Positions 21,239 to 30,736 of a stretch of 64,000 nucleotides of DNA are shown here, one piece after another. Both the position numbers and the translations under genes were made by a program. The notes beneath the pieces are model-generated. The model had not been told where the DNA came from, did not search any database, and saw nothing but the letters and a program-made list of their open reading frames with translations. Location of the stretch: assembly GCA_029688905.1 (NCBI GenBank), contig JARULB010000001.1:1-64000 (forward strand). The letters run 5' to 3'. Source of the DNA: Balneolales bacterium ANBcel1 (GTDB lineage Bacteria > Bacteroidota > Rhodothermia > Balneolales > Natronogracilivirgulaceae). Every line of letters begins with the position of its first letter. Positions within the stretch are counted from its first letter, which is position 1.

Positions 21239-21490
21239 TCAGTTATCGGACTTCTGCTCTTCTTTGACCGTTTCCTTCTCCGGCTCTTTTTTGCTCTTCT
21301 GGTCACGTTCCGAAATAGTCGGTTCACTGGAACCTTTTTCGATCTCCTTGCGTATGTCGGAAGAAGCTTTTCGAAACTCTGTAAGTCCCTGACCCAGGCC
21401 TCGAGCCAGTTCCGGAATTTTTTTTGCACCAAAAAGAAGCAGCACCGCCAACGCGATAACCAGCCACTCCATGCCACCGAATGATCCCAT
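21239..21490 (-). CDS. tatA: Twin-arginine translocase subunit TatA
   Basis: Small membrane protein that forms the Tat translocation pore with TatC. The 83 aa sequence has the single N-terminal helix [20 protein letters not shown], the Phe-Gly hinge, the amphipathic helix [18 protein letters not shown] and a charged Lys/Glu tail, all typical. Its tail is heavily charged (EKGSSEP to KEEQKSDN). First gene of the tatA-gatA-M28-prmA run; no tatC or tatB in the window. The Tat-signal alkaline phosphatase at 12.4 kb is a likely substrate. Confidence 0.95.
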   Translation of the reverse strand: MGSFGGMEWLVIALAVLLLFGAKKIPELARGLGQGLTEFRKASSDIRKEIEKGSSEPTISERDQKSKKEPEKETVKEEQKSDN

Positions 21491-21687
21491 AAAAAAACCT
21501 CAGAAAAATGTTAAAAATTTACGTTTCTTTGCTACCTGAGAATATCGTAAAATAGCAAACTTTCTCGACAGGGTTAACCCCCGGCAAAATTATTTTGTAT
21601 TGATGCCGTTAGGCACTTGAATTTCTCCATAATTATTGGTTTATAACCCACGAAACTTGATAACGCATAAAATCGGATTTAGTTACT

Positions 21688-21933
21688 ATGATTTGGACCG
21701 TTGAACTTGCTGCGACCCTGGAGGACGCCCCCTGGCCGGCTACACGTAACGAATTGATTGAGTGGGCCGAGCGCAACGGATGCCCTCAACAGGTCATCGA
21801 TAATCTCTATGAGCTGGACGAGGAAGATGATACTCCATACGAAAGTATTGAAGAGATCTGGCCTGACTACATCATGAAAGAGGACTTTTTCCACGGAGAA
21901 GAGGACGAAGGATTTGACTATGATGACGTGTGA
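21688..21933 (+). CDS. DUF2795 domain small acidic protein
   Basis: An 81 aa, strongly acidic protein (the C-terminal half is rich in Asp/Glu, ending EDEGFDYDDV). The N-terminal half, TVELAATLEDAPWPATRNEL and AERNGCPQQVIDNLYEL, fits the DUF2795 helical domain found as stand-alone small proteins in Bacteroidota and relatives. No function is established. It stands alone between the divergent tatA and the plus-strand Omp85 gene. Confidence 0.85.
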   Translation: MIWTVELAATLEDAPWPATRNELIEWAERNGCPQQVIDNLYELDEEDDTPYESIEEIWPDYIMKEDFFHGEEDEGFDYDDV

Positions 21934-22086
21934 TCGCCACGCCGGCTATCTTTTTTAACGCCGGGTGAATGCGATAGCCAGAATGTAAGTTCCAACGTCC
22001 TTCTCTCAGCATCTATTTGGCCCGCAGAATAGATTGTATTCTGTATCCTTGCCTTTACGCTCACTTTTTACAGAGATAAATCATTT

Positions 22087-24399
22087 TTGAAATTCGTATC
22101 GGGTGTCTTTGGATTGTGCTTTCTGCTCGGTATTGCTGCGCCTGCGATCCCGGCGCCGATGGAAGCACCTTCGGTACAAACAGAGGCTGATACAGATTCT
22201 CGCTCCCTCGAAGATCTGCGCATACGGCGCGTGCGGTTTGTAGGTAACGATGCGTTCAGCAACGGGCAGTTGCAGTCAATCGTCAGAACACGGCCCAACC
22301 GGAGATTTCTCGGAATACCGGGCCTCACCATGTGGTACCAGCTGCACAAAGTCTGGGACCGGCTGGGTGAACCCCCCGCCCTGCTGGACCTGGCTGTTCT
22401 CAACCGCGATCTGGAGCGCCTTACCAACTTCTACGAATCTCAGGGGTTTCGCGAAGCGCGCATTGATACCAACCTCACTCCGTTCGACCGGGAACGGCTC
22501 GAAGTTTCTTTCATCATCCAGGAGGGGGAACAGTCACGGCTGCGGGAAATCTACTACAGCGGAATGCCTGTAATCGGCTCCGATACCGAGATTTTCGAGT
22601 TCTTCAGCGACAGCGAGTTGATCACCCGTTCTGTCAACGACACCACCTTCGTTTCGGGCCTGCCCTTTACGTACGAAAAGGTAGGAGCCGAGCGCAACCG
22701 CATCCTGGAGCACCTGCGCAACAACGGCTACGCCTCCGCCAACCGCGATTCCGTACTGGCCATTGTGCGCGAAGATTCCGTGAATACGCAGGAGCTGGAT
22801 CTGATGTTCCGAATTTTCCCCGGTTCACTCTACCGATTCGGGGACGTTCACGTGCAACTTGCCGGGCCCGAGGGGCAGCTCGACAACGTACGAACCGACA
22901 CCCTGTCCGGTGAACCGTATACCGAAGACTCCCGCCAGATCGTAATCCGTGTCGATGAATCGGCAAAAACCCGGACCGGTCTCCTTGCCGACCAGCTCAT
23001 ATTCAAACCCGGAACACTCTACAGCAACAGGGATTACCGCAACACGATTACGCAGTATCAGAACCTCGGCATGCTGACTGTCAACCAGTTCAGCCATAGT
23101 GACGACGGCTCCCTGCCCGACTATTCCAGAGAGCTGCTGCCGGTATTCATTCGAATGCAGACTCTTCCGAAACACCGAATTCAGCTGGACTTCTACGGCA
23201 TGAGACGGCTCGGATTCGGCGCCGGCGCCGGTTTGCGTTACATCAACAACAACCTGTTTCGCGGAGCCGAAAATTTTGAAATCGGGATGCAGGGCAGCTT
23301 CGAGTATGTCGGCGGAACCCTGCTCAACAGTACCGAGCTGAGCACCGCCTATTCCGTGCAACGGCTGAATTTCCCGTTTCGCCGCCTGGACCAGACCCCG
23401 TTTTTCCTGAATGCCACCACCCGGTACCGTTTCAGCTGGGCCCAGAGTACCCAGGAAAATTTCACTATCAACACCAATTTCCGGTTCAATAACCAGTTCG
23501 AGGTGCGGCACCGACCGCAAATGGCCAGCCTCTTTGACCTTATCGAGCTGGACTGGCTGGATGCTTCCGCCACCTCCGATTTCGAACGAAACCTCCGCGA
23601 CCGATTCGACGATATTGTGGTTGAACGCATCCTCGAAGACTTCAACCCGCAATTCAGTTCCATCACCCGATACACGTTCCGGTATGCCAATACCGATCTC
23701 ATCAAGCGTAACTACGGATTCTTCAGCGAGTCGTCCATAGAGCTCGGCGGAACCATTCCCTGGCTGATGGACCGGTTTATTTTCGACCCGGGAGATGTTC
23801 AGGGTACGGTGCCTTCCCTGAGCCTGAGCGACAGTACGCTGACCTACAGCCGTTTTGCCAGGGTTTCCGTTGATTACAGGCGATATATTCCGGTCCTCGA
23901 AAACGGAGTATTTGCCTGGAGGGCTTTCGCCGGTTATGCACATGCCTTCGGCACCAACCCCCAGATACCGCTCAACCGGCGCTTCTTTGCCGGCGGCAGT
24001 AACGACATCCGCGGCTGGGCGCCACTCAGACTGGGACCCGCCGACCTGGATGCAGGCGCGGGGGAAGCGCCCATCAATGGCGGCGACATAAAACTGGCCG
24101 GTTTCCTGGAGTACCGGCACACCATTCTGCAAGGGTTCATCAATACCGACTGGGGCATCGCCGGATTTACCGATTTCGGGAATATCTGGTACGGCTCTCG
24201 AAGCCCGTTTAACGAAGGCAAATTCCGGGTTGATGAATTCTACCGGCAGATTGCCGTGGGATCCGGATTCGGTTTGCGCCTCGACTGGGACTACTTCGTC
24301 TTCCGGATTGATGTGGCCTACCGCATCCACGACCTTCAGCAGGGCTGGTTTCAAAACAGCAACCCCTACTGGCATTTCGGAATCGGCCATTCCTTTTAG
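22087..24399 (+). CDS. Omp85 family outer-membrane assembly protein (BamA/TamA type)
   Basis: Outer-membrane barrel of 770 aa. The signal peptide KFVSGVFGLCFLLGIAAPAI starts at a TTG codon. This is the only start between an upstream in-frame stop and the signal, so TTG is supported. POTRA-like repeats cover about residues 35-340 (e.g. IRRVRFVGNDAFSNGQL and IYYSGMPVIGSDTEIF), followed by a barrel with many aromatic beta strands. Near the C terminus FFAGGSNDIRGWAPLRLG matches the Omp85 loop-6 RGF/RGW motif, and the last strand ends WHFGIGHSF with a terminal Phe. Size and POTRA number fit TamA or a short BamA, and I cannot separate them. No lipobox, so it is not the lipidated TamL type. Confidence 0.9.
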   Translation: MKFVSGVFGLCFLLGIAAPAIPAPMEAPSVQTEADTDSRSLEDLRIRRVRFVGNDAFSNGQLQSIVRTRPNRRFLGIPGLTMWYQLHKVWDRLGEPPALLDLAVLNRDLERLTNFYESQGFREARIDTNLTPFDRERLEVSFIIQEGEQSRLREIYYSGMPVIGSDTEIFEFFSDSELITRSVNDTTFVSGLPFTYEKVGAERNRILEHLRNNGYASANRDSVLAIVREDSVNTQELDLMFRIFPGSLYRFGDVHVQLAGPEGQLDNVRTDTLSGEPYTEDSRQIVIRVDESAKTRTGLLADQLIFKPGTLYSNRDYRNTITQYQNLGMLTVNQFSHSDDGSLPDYSRELLPVFIRMQTLPKHRIQLDFYGMRRLGFGAGAGLRYINNNLFRGAENFEIGMQGSFEYVGGTLLNSTELSTAYSVQRLNFPFRRLDQTPFFLNATTRYRFSWAQSTQENFTINTNFRFNNQFEVRHRPQMASLFDLIELDWLDASATSDFERNLRDRFDDIVVERILEDFNPQFSSITRYTFRYANTDLIKRNYGFFSESSIELGGTIPWLMDRFIFDPGDVQGTVPSLSLSDSTLTYSRFARVSVDYRRYIPVLENGVFAWRAFAGYAHAFGTNPQIPLNRRFFAGGSNDIRGWAPLRLGPADLDAGAGEAPINGGDIKLAGFLEYRHTILQGFINTDWGIAGFTDFGNIWYGSRSPFNEGKFRVDEFYRQIAVGSGFGLRLDWDYFVFRIDVAYRIHDLQQGWFQNSNPYWHFGIGHSF

Positions 24400-24568
24400 T
24401 CCCGCAATCCCCTATTTTCCGGTGTAAAAAAAAACGGCCTGCAGTGCCGATTTCGAGCTTCCGGCAATGGAGTCGATATTCAGGCAGGTGGTTGCCCTTT
24501 TGAACCTGCCGGAACGGTCCCGTACGCCGAATACACTCTGTTTACCACCAGCAAACCCGAATCCCGCC

Positions 24569-25126
24569 ATGTACAAACCCAAATTCTGGCAGCGTTTAAA
24601 ATCCCAGTCGGAGCTGATTTTCCAATCAACGTTTCTGAAACGCCTCTCGCAGCTGGAGCGCTATGAGCTGCTGCAACTGAGCCACCGGAGGCGATACAAA
24701 GCCGGGGAAGTGATTTTTTATCAGGGAGACCCCGGCACCGGGATGTATCTGATTGAGCAGGGGTCCGTGGAACTGCTGTACCAGGAAAACCCTGAACAGG
24801 AGCAGGTCCAGCTCACCCAGCTCCATCCGCCCGAATCGTTCGGCGCTTTCAGCGTGGATTACCAGATCCGGCGCAAGGCCACCGCCCGCTGTGTCACCGA
24901 TTGTGTGCTTTACGGCTTTTTTATCTCCGATTACCAGATTCTGAGTAAACGCCACCCCAAGATCGCGCTTCGTTTTCTGGAAACCCTGAACGTCGTTTCG
25001 ATTCAGCACCTCGACCTCGCCCTTTCCCGCATGAACAATGTTGAAATGGAAGCAGAAGCGTACGCCCTGCTCTTTGAAACCTATGACCTCCCGACGGAAG
25101 AGGCGGTCAATGAGAAAATCAGTTAA
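24569..25126 (+). CDS. Cyclic-nucleotide-binding domain protein without HTH
   Basis: A 185 aa protein with one cNMP-binding (Crp-type) beta-roll. The core is EVIFYQGDPGTGMYLIEQGS, and the phosphate-binding cassette region QLHPPESFGAF shows only a partial match to the usual GExxGE/RxA pattern. After the long C helix there is no helix-turn-helix; the rest is a short polar tail. It is thus a stand-alone sensor domain rather than a Crp/Fnr transcription factor. The first base of rlmD directly follows its stop (TAAATG), so the two are cotranslated. ATG 24569 is preferred over ATG 24467, which adds a poor leader. Confidence 0.75.
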   Translation: MYKPKFWQRLKSQSELIFQSTFLKRLSQLERYELLQLSHRRRYKAGEVIFYQGDPGTGMYLIEQGSVELLYQENPEQEQVQLTQLHPPESFGAFSVDYQIRRKATARCVTDCVLYGFFISDYQILSKRHPKIALRFLETLNVVSIQHLDLALSRMNNVEMEAEAYALLFETYDLPTEEAVNEKIS

Positions 25127-26566
25127 ATGAATCAGCAGCAGCCCCCCTCTCCGGTAAAAAAAGGCCGGGAACTGGAACTGGATATTACCGCGGCGGCTTT
25201 TGAAGGAAAAGGCCTCGGCAAAGTAGGTGAGTACGCGGTATTTGTGAAGAACACAGCGCCCGGTGACCGGGTGAAGGTGCGTATCATCAAAAAGAAGAAG
25301 AAATACGCGGAAGGAGTTCTGCTTGAGCTGCTCTCCCCGTCACCCGACCGGATCCGGCCGGAATGCCGCCACGCGGAGATCTGCGGAGGTTGTACCTGGC
25401 AGCATATCCCCTATGAAACCGAACTGGCCTACAAGGCGGGGCACGTCGCCGACCATTTCCAGCGAATCGGCGGTTTCCGGGATCTGAAACCCGAACCGCC
25501 CGTTGGCGCACCCCGGCCCTATCACTACCGCAACAAAATGGAATATACGTTCGGCGACCGCCGCTGGCTCACCGACAGCGAGGTGCAGTCAGGCCAGGAG
25601 ATCCCCGACAGGGATTTCGCCTTGGGCCTCCATGTTCCGGGCCGCTACGACCGCATCCTCAACATCGAGGAGTGCCATCTTCAGCACCCGGTCTCCTATC
25701 GCATTCTGGACGCCGTGCGCGCCTGGGCCCTGCAGAACGACATCCCCCCGTACAATACCCACAAACACACCGGCCTGCTGCGGCACCTGGTCATTCGCAA
25801 CGCCGAACATACCGGCGACCTGATGGTGAACCTGGTCACCCGCACCAACGAGGAGGAGACCGTCCGGGCACTGGCCGGTCATCTGCTGGAATCTTTCCCC
25901 GAAATCACCACCTTCGTCCATACCGTCAACGACACCCGGTCCCCCACCTCCGAAGGTCGCTACCGGAATCTGATCCACGGACCAGGCCACATCCACGAGC
26001 ACCTCGGAAGCTATCGCTTCCGCATAGATCCCGGTACGTTTTTCCAAACCAATACGCTCCAGGCCGAAGCCCTGTATGAAATTGTTCTCCGCTCTCTGGG
26101 TGATCAGAAGGTTCCCGTTGTATATGACCTGTACTGCGGGGTTGGTACGCTTACCCTGTATGCAAGCCGCATGGCCGGCCGTATTGTGGGCATCGAGCTC
26201 AATGAGCAGGCCATCGAAAAAGCCAGGGAAAATGCCGTCGATAACGGTGTCGAACACGCGGTTTTTGAACGCGGCGACATGAAGGATATCTTTAACGATG
26301 CGCTCGTGGAACGGCACGGACGGCCCGATGTGGTGATCACAGATCCCCCGAGGGCCGGCATGCACGAGGATGTGGTTCGGCGCCTGCTCAAGCTCGCCCC
26401 CCGGAAAATCATCTATGTAAGCTGCAACAGTGCCACACAGGCGCGTGACGTGGCCCTGCTCTCGGAACGATACCAGCTGGACAGCGTTCAGCCGGTCGAT
26501 ATGTTTCCGCGGACATATCATATTGAGTCGGTGGCCGTTTTATCCTTACGGCAGGACGGACTCTGA
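25127..26566 (+). CDS. rlmD: 23S rRNA (uracil-C5)-methyltransferase, RlmD/RumA family
   Basis: SAM-dependent m5U formation in 23S rRNA. The 479 aa protein has an N-terminal TRAM domain (about 10-70), a 4Fe-4S site with CRHAEICGGC (three Cys) plus a later Cys in IEECHL, and the methyltransferase core DLYCGVGTLTLYAS. It also has DPPRAGMHEDVV and the catalytic Cys in YVSCNSATQARD. This combination is that of RlmD/RlmCD rather than TrmA (which lacks TRAM and Fe-S). Which uridine(s) are modified cannot be told from the sequence. Starts right after the cNMP-domain gene stop. Confidence 0.93.
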   Translation: MNQQQPPSPVKKGRELELDITAAAFEGKGLGKVGEYAVFVKNTAPGDRVKVRIIKKKKKYAEGVLLELLSPSPDRIRPECRHAEICGGCTWQHIPYETELAYKAGHVADHFQRIGGFRDLKPEPPVGAPRPYHYRNKMEYTFGDRRWLTDSEVQSGQEIPDRDFALGLHVPGRYDRILNIEECHLQHPVSYRILDAVRAWALQNDIPPYNTHKHTGLLRHLVIRNAEHTGDLMVNLVTRTNEEETVRALAGHLLESFPEITTFVHTVNDTRSPTSEGRYRNLIHGPGHIHEHLGSYRFRIDPGTFFQTNTLQAEALYEIVLRSLGDQKVPVVYDLYCGVGTLTLYASRMAGRIVGIELNEQAIEKARENAVDNGVEHAVFERGDMKDIFNDALVERHGRPDVVITDPPRAGMHEDVVRRLLKLAPRKIIYVSCNSATQARDVALLSERYQLDSVQPVDMFPRTYHIESVAVLSLRQDGL

Positions 26567-26647
26567 TACGAACAGCTCGGCCTGCCTGATATTCGCTTAC
26601 GGGCGCCGCATATGGCCGCCTGTTGCCTGAAATAATGTGATTCGAAG

Positions 26648-28129
26648 ATGAAAATCGTTGTTATTGGTGCCGGTTTGGGCGGACTCTCCGCGGCTGCGAT
26701 CCTGGCGGCCGATGGCCATGAGGTTGACGTGTTTGAGCAAAACGACCTCATCGGCGGAAAGATGCAGGAAGTCCGTGCCGACGGCTTCCGCTTTGACGCC
26801 GGTCCGAGTACGCTCAACATGCCCTTCCTGCTCAATGAAGTCTTTGCCGCCTGCGGCAAAACGCCGGAAACCTATCTCGAGTGGTTTCCGGTTGAACCGC
26901 TCTGCCGATACCGGTTCGCCGACGGTGTTTTTTTCGACAACTACCGGGACGCCGAGCGGAACCGGGACGAGCTGTTGCGCGTCGCCCCCGAAGATGTGGA
27001 CGCCTGGGAAAAATTCATGAGCTACAGCGCCGATCTCTACCGGCGCTCATCCGGATCCATTATCTTCAATCCTCTGCAGGGCCTGCGTGACCTTCAGATA
27101 CGAGATCTGCCCGGCATGCTCAATATCGACTCCTTTGCTACCGTTGCCAGCCGCGTTGACGATTTTTTCAGCTCTCCAAGGCTGCGGCAGCTTTTCAAAC
27201 AGTTTACCGTAAGCAACGGAGCATCCGCGTACCGGGCCCCGGCCACAATGAATATCATTCCGTACGAGGAACTCAGGCTGGGCGGCAACTACATCGGCGG
27301 CGGCATGTACCGGCTGGCCTCGGCGCTGCACGATCTTGCGCGGGACTGCGGCGCAAATGTCTACACCGGCATGCCGGTTGACCTGATCGTTCCCGATCCA
27401 TCCCGTAAAAAGTCGATTTCCGGGGTGATGATCAATGGCTCACTGATTGAATTCGATGCCGTCGTAGCCGGCAGTGACGCCACCGACACCTATCTCAACC
27501 TGCTGCCCGAAAACGCCCTTCCGGGGCTGAAACGCCGGAAAATATCCCGAACCGAACCCTCATCATCCGGCTTCGTCGTGATGTTGGGCATCAACCGGAC
27601 CTACGAAGACCTGGTCCATCATAACGTTTTTTTCTCGGACGATCACGAAGGCGAGCTCCAGGCGATTTACGAGAACGGAGAGCTGGCGGACGAGCCCACC
27701 GTTTATCTCGTCAACACCTCCCATACCGATCCCGATGACGCTCCGCCGGGCTGCTCGAACCTGATGCTTTTTGTGAACGCGCCCTATACGCGTAACGGTC
27801 AACCCTGGCCTGAGTGGAAAGAAACGTATACCGACCACATCATCCACACACTGGAAAAACGGGGGCTTTGCGGACTCCGCGAGTCGATCTTGGTTCGCCG
27901 AACCATCACTCCGGAGGATTTTGAGCGAATATATCATCTGCATCGCGGGAGCATTTACGGACCGGGAATGAACAGCAAAGCCGCCGCTTTATCCCGACCG
28001 CGCAATAAATCCCCGTGGTTCCGGAACCTCTATCTGTGTGGCGGCAGCACGCATCCGGGCGGTGGCATCCCGATGGTATTGCAGTCGGCGCTGAACGTGG
28101 GGCTTTTGGTGAAACGGTCGGAAGGGTGA
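26648..28129 (+). CDS. crtI: Phytoene desaturase family carotenoid oxidoreductase
   Basis: FAD-dependent desaturase/isomerase of the CrtI/CrtN/CrtD type, acting on carotenoid precursors in the membrane. It has the N-terminal dinucleotide-binding motif VIGAGLGGLSAAAILAADGH with the acidic VFEQNDLIGGKMQ, the DAGPSTLNMP substrate loop, and the C-terminal FAD motif LYLCGGSTHPGGGIPMVLQS. Length 493 aa. Family membership is firm, but phytoene desaturase versus a later-step desaturase (CrtD) is uncertain because no crtB, crtY or other carotenoid gene is adjacent. Starts 82 bp after rlmD and converges on the YfcE-type gene. Confidence 0.8.
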   Translation: MKIVVIGAGLGGLSAAAILAADGHEVDVFEQNDLIGGKMQEVRADGFRFDAGPSTLNMPFLLNEVFAACGKTPETYLEWFPVEPLCRYRFADGVFFDNYRDAERNRDELLRVAPEDVDAWEKFMSYSADLYRRSSGSIIFNPLQGLRDLQIRDLPGMLNIDSFATVASRVDDFFSSPRLRQLFKQFTVSNGASAYRAPATMNIIPYEELRLGGNYIGGGMYRLASALHDLARDCGANVYTGMPVDLIVPDPSRKKSISGVMINGSLIEFDAVVAGSDATDTYLNLLPENALPGLKRRKISRTEPSSSGFVVMLGINRTYEDLVHHNVFFSDDHEGELQAIYENGELADEPTVYLVNTSHTDPDDAPPGCSNLMLFVNAPYTRNGQPWPEWKETYTDHIIHTLEKRGLCGLRESILVRRTITPEDFERIYHLHRGSIYGPGMNSKAAALSRPRNKSPWFRNLYLCGGSTHPGGGIPMVLQSALNVGLLVKRSEG

Positions 28130-28142
28130 CGTTTTCGGAAGA

Positions 28143-28649
28143 TTACTCCTGCGCCCGTTTGCCGAGATTGATCACTTCCACCTCCCGGACCTTTCCGCTG
28201 TCGAGACAGAAACGCAGAACGGTGCGGTATTCCTGAAAGCCCTGCCGGCCGGCGGCGCCCGGATTCATGTAGATCATGTTGTTCTTGTCGGGATCGCGGG
28301 CGATTTTCAGGATGTGGGTATGTCCGCAGATGAACAGATCGGGGGGATTCGCCTCAAGCATGCCCTTGATCGGCAGCGAGTAGCGGCCCGGATTGCCTCC
28401 GATATGGGTCATCCACACATCCACCCCTTCGATGTCGTTCCTGTGAAACAGGGGGAACTCGGCCCGGATATCCGCACCATCGATATTTCCGTACACCCCT
28501 TTAAGCGGGGCGATCTCCCGCAGCTGGTCCGCGATGGCGATGGTACCGAAATCCCCGGCGTGCCAAATCTCGTCCACACCGGAAAAATGCCGAGTGACTT
28601 CAGGGTCCAGATAGTGATGGGTATCAGAAATAAGCCCTATTTTAAGCAT
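28143..28649 (-). CDS. YfcE/MJ0936-type metallophosphodiesterase
   Basis: Calcineurin-like phosphoesterase of 168 aa. The five metal motifs are visible: GLISDTHHYL, WHAGDFGT, YGNIDGAD (GNXD/H form), THIGGNPGR (usually GHG) and ICGHTHILK. Members of this family hydrolyse phosphodiesters with a dinuclear metal site; the natural substrate is not known. Convergent with the phytoene desaturase family gene, 13 bp apart. Confidence 0.9.
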   Translation of the reverse strand: MLKIGLISDTHHYLDPEVTRHFSGVDEIWHAGDFGTIAIADQLREIAPLKGVYGNIDGADIRAEFPLFHRNDIEGVDVWMTHIGGNPGRYSLPIKGMLEANPPDLFICGHTHILKIARDPDKNNMIYMNPGAAGRQGFQEYRTVLRFCLDSGKVREVEVINLGKRAQE

Positions 28650-28769
28650 CGTACTTATTGTGTATCATAGGGTCACCGTATCGAACAACATCGCCATGAT
28701 ACGGCAATTAGCAACAGGGGTAAAGCAAAAAATGCGGCCCGGCTACGAACCCCGCTGTAATCTATAACG

Positions 28770-29801
28770 ATGCCTGACTTCAGTATTATTATTGTCACCT
28801 GGAACGCGCTGCACCATCTGAAAACCTTTCTCCCGTCGGTGTGGGAACACTCCCGCGACGACGCGGAAATCATCCTTGCCGATAATGCCTCGACCGACGG
28901 CACGGCCCAATGGGTGGCGGAGCATTATCCCGAAGTGCGGGTGGTAGCTCTGGATCACAATTACGGCTATTGCGGCGGGAACAACCGCGCCGCACGTCAG
29001 GCTTCGGGGAAATACCTGCTGTTCCTGAACAACGATGTCAAGGTGACCGGGAGATGGCTCCGGCCCCTTTCCGGAATTCTGGATCGTGAGCCGCAGACAG
29101 CCGCGCTGCAACCCAGGATTCGAAGCCATGAACAGCCCGGCATGTTTGAGTACGCCGGAGCCGCCGGCGGCTTTCTCGACCGCCACGCCTTCCCGTTTTG
29201 CCGGGGCCGCGTTTTTGACACTCTTGAAGAGGACCGCGGCCAGTACGACGACCGCTGTGACATCGCGTGGGCCAGCGGGGCGGCGCTTGCCATTCGCGCG
29301 GATCTCTTTGAGGAACTCGGGGGGTTTGATGAATCCTTCGAGTTTCACATGGAGGAGATCGATTTGTGCTGGCGCCTGCGCAACCGCGGATACCGGGTGA
29401 GCTACTGTCCCGACTCGGTGGTCTATCACCTGGGCGGCGGCTCCTTGCCGACCGGATCGCCCCGAAAGGTCTATTACAACTTCCGGAACAACCTGAAGAT
29501 GATCTTCAAGAACAGTGCCGGTGGCCGGCTGCTCCCAAGGCTGCTGATGCGGCTGGTGCTGGATGAGGTCGCACTGGCCCGGCTGCTGCCGGGATTGCGT
29601 TTCCGGGAGGCCGGGGCCATCCTCCGAGCCCATCTCCATTTTTTTCTGGCACTGCCCGCGATGATGCGCCAGCGAAAAAAACTTCTCGCGGAACGTACCG
29701 AACCCTCCGACCGTACCGTTTTAAAACCGTACTCCCTGATATGGCACTATTTCATCCGCGGAAGAAAAACCTATGACCAACTGCCCGAAACTGGACATTG
29801 A
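28770..29801 (+). CDS. Family 2 glycosyltransferase
   Basis: Inverting sugar transferase of the rhamnosyltransferase-like GT2 type, probably acting on envelope glycans. It begins MPDFSIIIVTWNALHHLKTF and carries ADNASTDGTAQWV, LLFLNNDVKVTG (DXD-like NND) and the acceptor-site ESFEFHMEEIDLCWR with the catalytic ED-type acidic pair. Then comes PDSVVYHLGGGS and a C-terminal basic/amphipathic region of about 75 residues that could attach to the membrane. 343 aa. Sits alone between the YfcE-type gene and the SPOR gene. Confidence 0.88.
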   Translation: MPDFSIIIVTWNALHHLKTFLPSVWEHSRDDAEIILADNASTDGTAQWVAEHYPEVRVVALDHNYGYCGGNNRAARQASGKYLLFLNNDVKVTGRWLRPLSGILDREPQTAALQPRIRSHEQPGMFEYAGAAGGFLDRHAFPFCRGRVFDTLEEDRGQYDDRCDIAWASGAALAIRADLFEELGGFDESFEFHMEEIDLCWRLRNRGYRVSYCPDSVVYHLGGGSLPTGSPRKVYYNFRNNLKMIFKNSAGGRLLPRLLMRLVLDEVALARLLPGLRFREAGAILRAHLHFFLALPAMMRQRKKLLAERTEPSDRTVLKPYSLIWHYFIRGRKTYDQLPETGH

Positions 29802-29855
29802 CGGGGGCGATACGTTATTTTTCGAATTACCTCTTTTTTACTCTTACTCACAGAC

Positions 29856-30596
29856 ATGATGCAGCCCATCTTCCTTATGCGATCCCTTCAGGCCGTGTTC
29901 CGTTCGGCGTTTCGGGGACCGTCGGCATATAGCCGGAACCATCCCCCCATCCCGGTTTCCCGGTTTTCCGCAGCGCCTGTGTGGCTTTTGGTGCTGTTGA
30001 CGGGCACGCTCCTGCTGGTCTCCTCCTGCGCCTCTACCGACGAGCTGAAGGACGATGAGCTGGAACAGCTGCTGGATCAGGCCGAAAGGGAGTACGGCGA
30101 CCTGGCCGAGTTGCTGGACGAAATGGCGATCGTCGAGGAAACCCTGGACGAGGAATCCATGGAGGCGATTGAGGCCCGGGCCGAGGAGTTGCTGGCCGAA
30201 CTGCCCGAACTGTCAATTGACCTGGCAAGCTACCGGAGCCGGCTCGCAGATCAGCAGCAAACGGTCCGAAATCAGGTCCCGGAGATCTACATGGAGGAGA
30301 TCAGGGAACAGGAGCAGAGAGCCACGAATCAGGGATTCCGGATCCAGATCATATCCACGAGAGATGCCCGTCTGGCCGAAGAGATCCGGGAGGATTTTGA
30401 ATCCTGGATCAGCAGCGTGAGCGCGCCACCGCACGCCCGCACCTACATGGTGTTCCAGCAGCCGTACTACCGTGTGCACGTCGGCGATTTTCTGAACCGC
30501 GACCATGCAATGGAATTTACCGAGTTTGTACGCCTGCGCTATCCTGATGCCTGGGTGGTGCACAGCCGCATCCAGCCGGGGCGGGTTATGCGGTAA
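29856..30596 (+). CDS. SPOR-domain lipoprotein
   Basis: A 246 aa envelope protein. After a basic leader there is a hydrophobic stretch (VWLLVLLTGTLLLVSSC) with a lipobox Cys at about residue 58, so a lipid-anchored product is likely; the leader is long. Residues about 62-155 are highly acidic and helical (Glu/Leu-rich, coiled-coil-like). The C-terminal ~80 residues form a SPOR domain (RIQIISTRDARLAEEI, YYRVHVGDFLNRDHAMEF), which binds denuded peptidoglycan glycan strands at sites of cell division. Start codons ATG 29856 or 29859 are both possible; a signal-proximal ATG is not seen. Confidence 0.82.
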   Translation: MMQPIFLMRSLQAVFRSAFRGPSAYSRNHPPIPVSRFSAAPVWLLVLLTGTLLLVSSCASTDELKDDELEQLLDQAEREYGDLAELLDEMAIVEETLDEESMEAIEARAEELLAELPELSIDLASYRSRLADQQQTVRNQVPEIYMEEIREQEQRATNQGFRIQIISTRDARLAEEIREDFESWISSVSAPPHARTYMVFQQPYYRVHVGDFLNRDHAMEFTEFVRLRYPDAWVVHSRIQPGRVMR

Positions 30597-30736
30597 CCAT
30601 TCGGGTTTTCATTCCTCCGGGAGAGCGGGCAGAAAGCCGGTTGCAGCGTTTGATGGCCAGCGCTTGGGTCGCCGTACTTGTGCATCTTGCAGCGCGTCAG
30701 GCAGAACTGCGACCCGGATCATTTCTGCTGCATGCG

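Noticed and set aside
22825-24390. Long antisense open frame (521 codons) opposite the Omp85 gene
   Set aside because: It is a shadow of GC-biased coding sequence; the plus strand has a signal peptide, POTRA and barrel motifs, and the antisense frame has no family resemblance.
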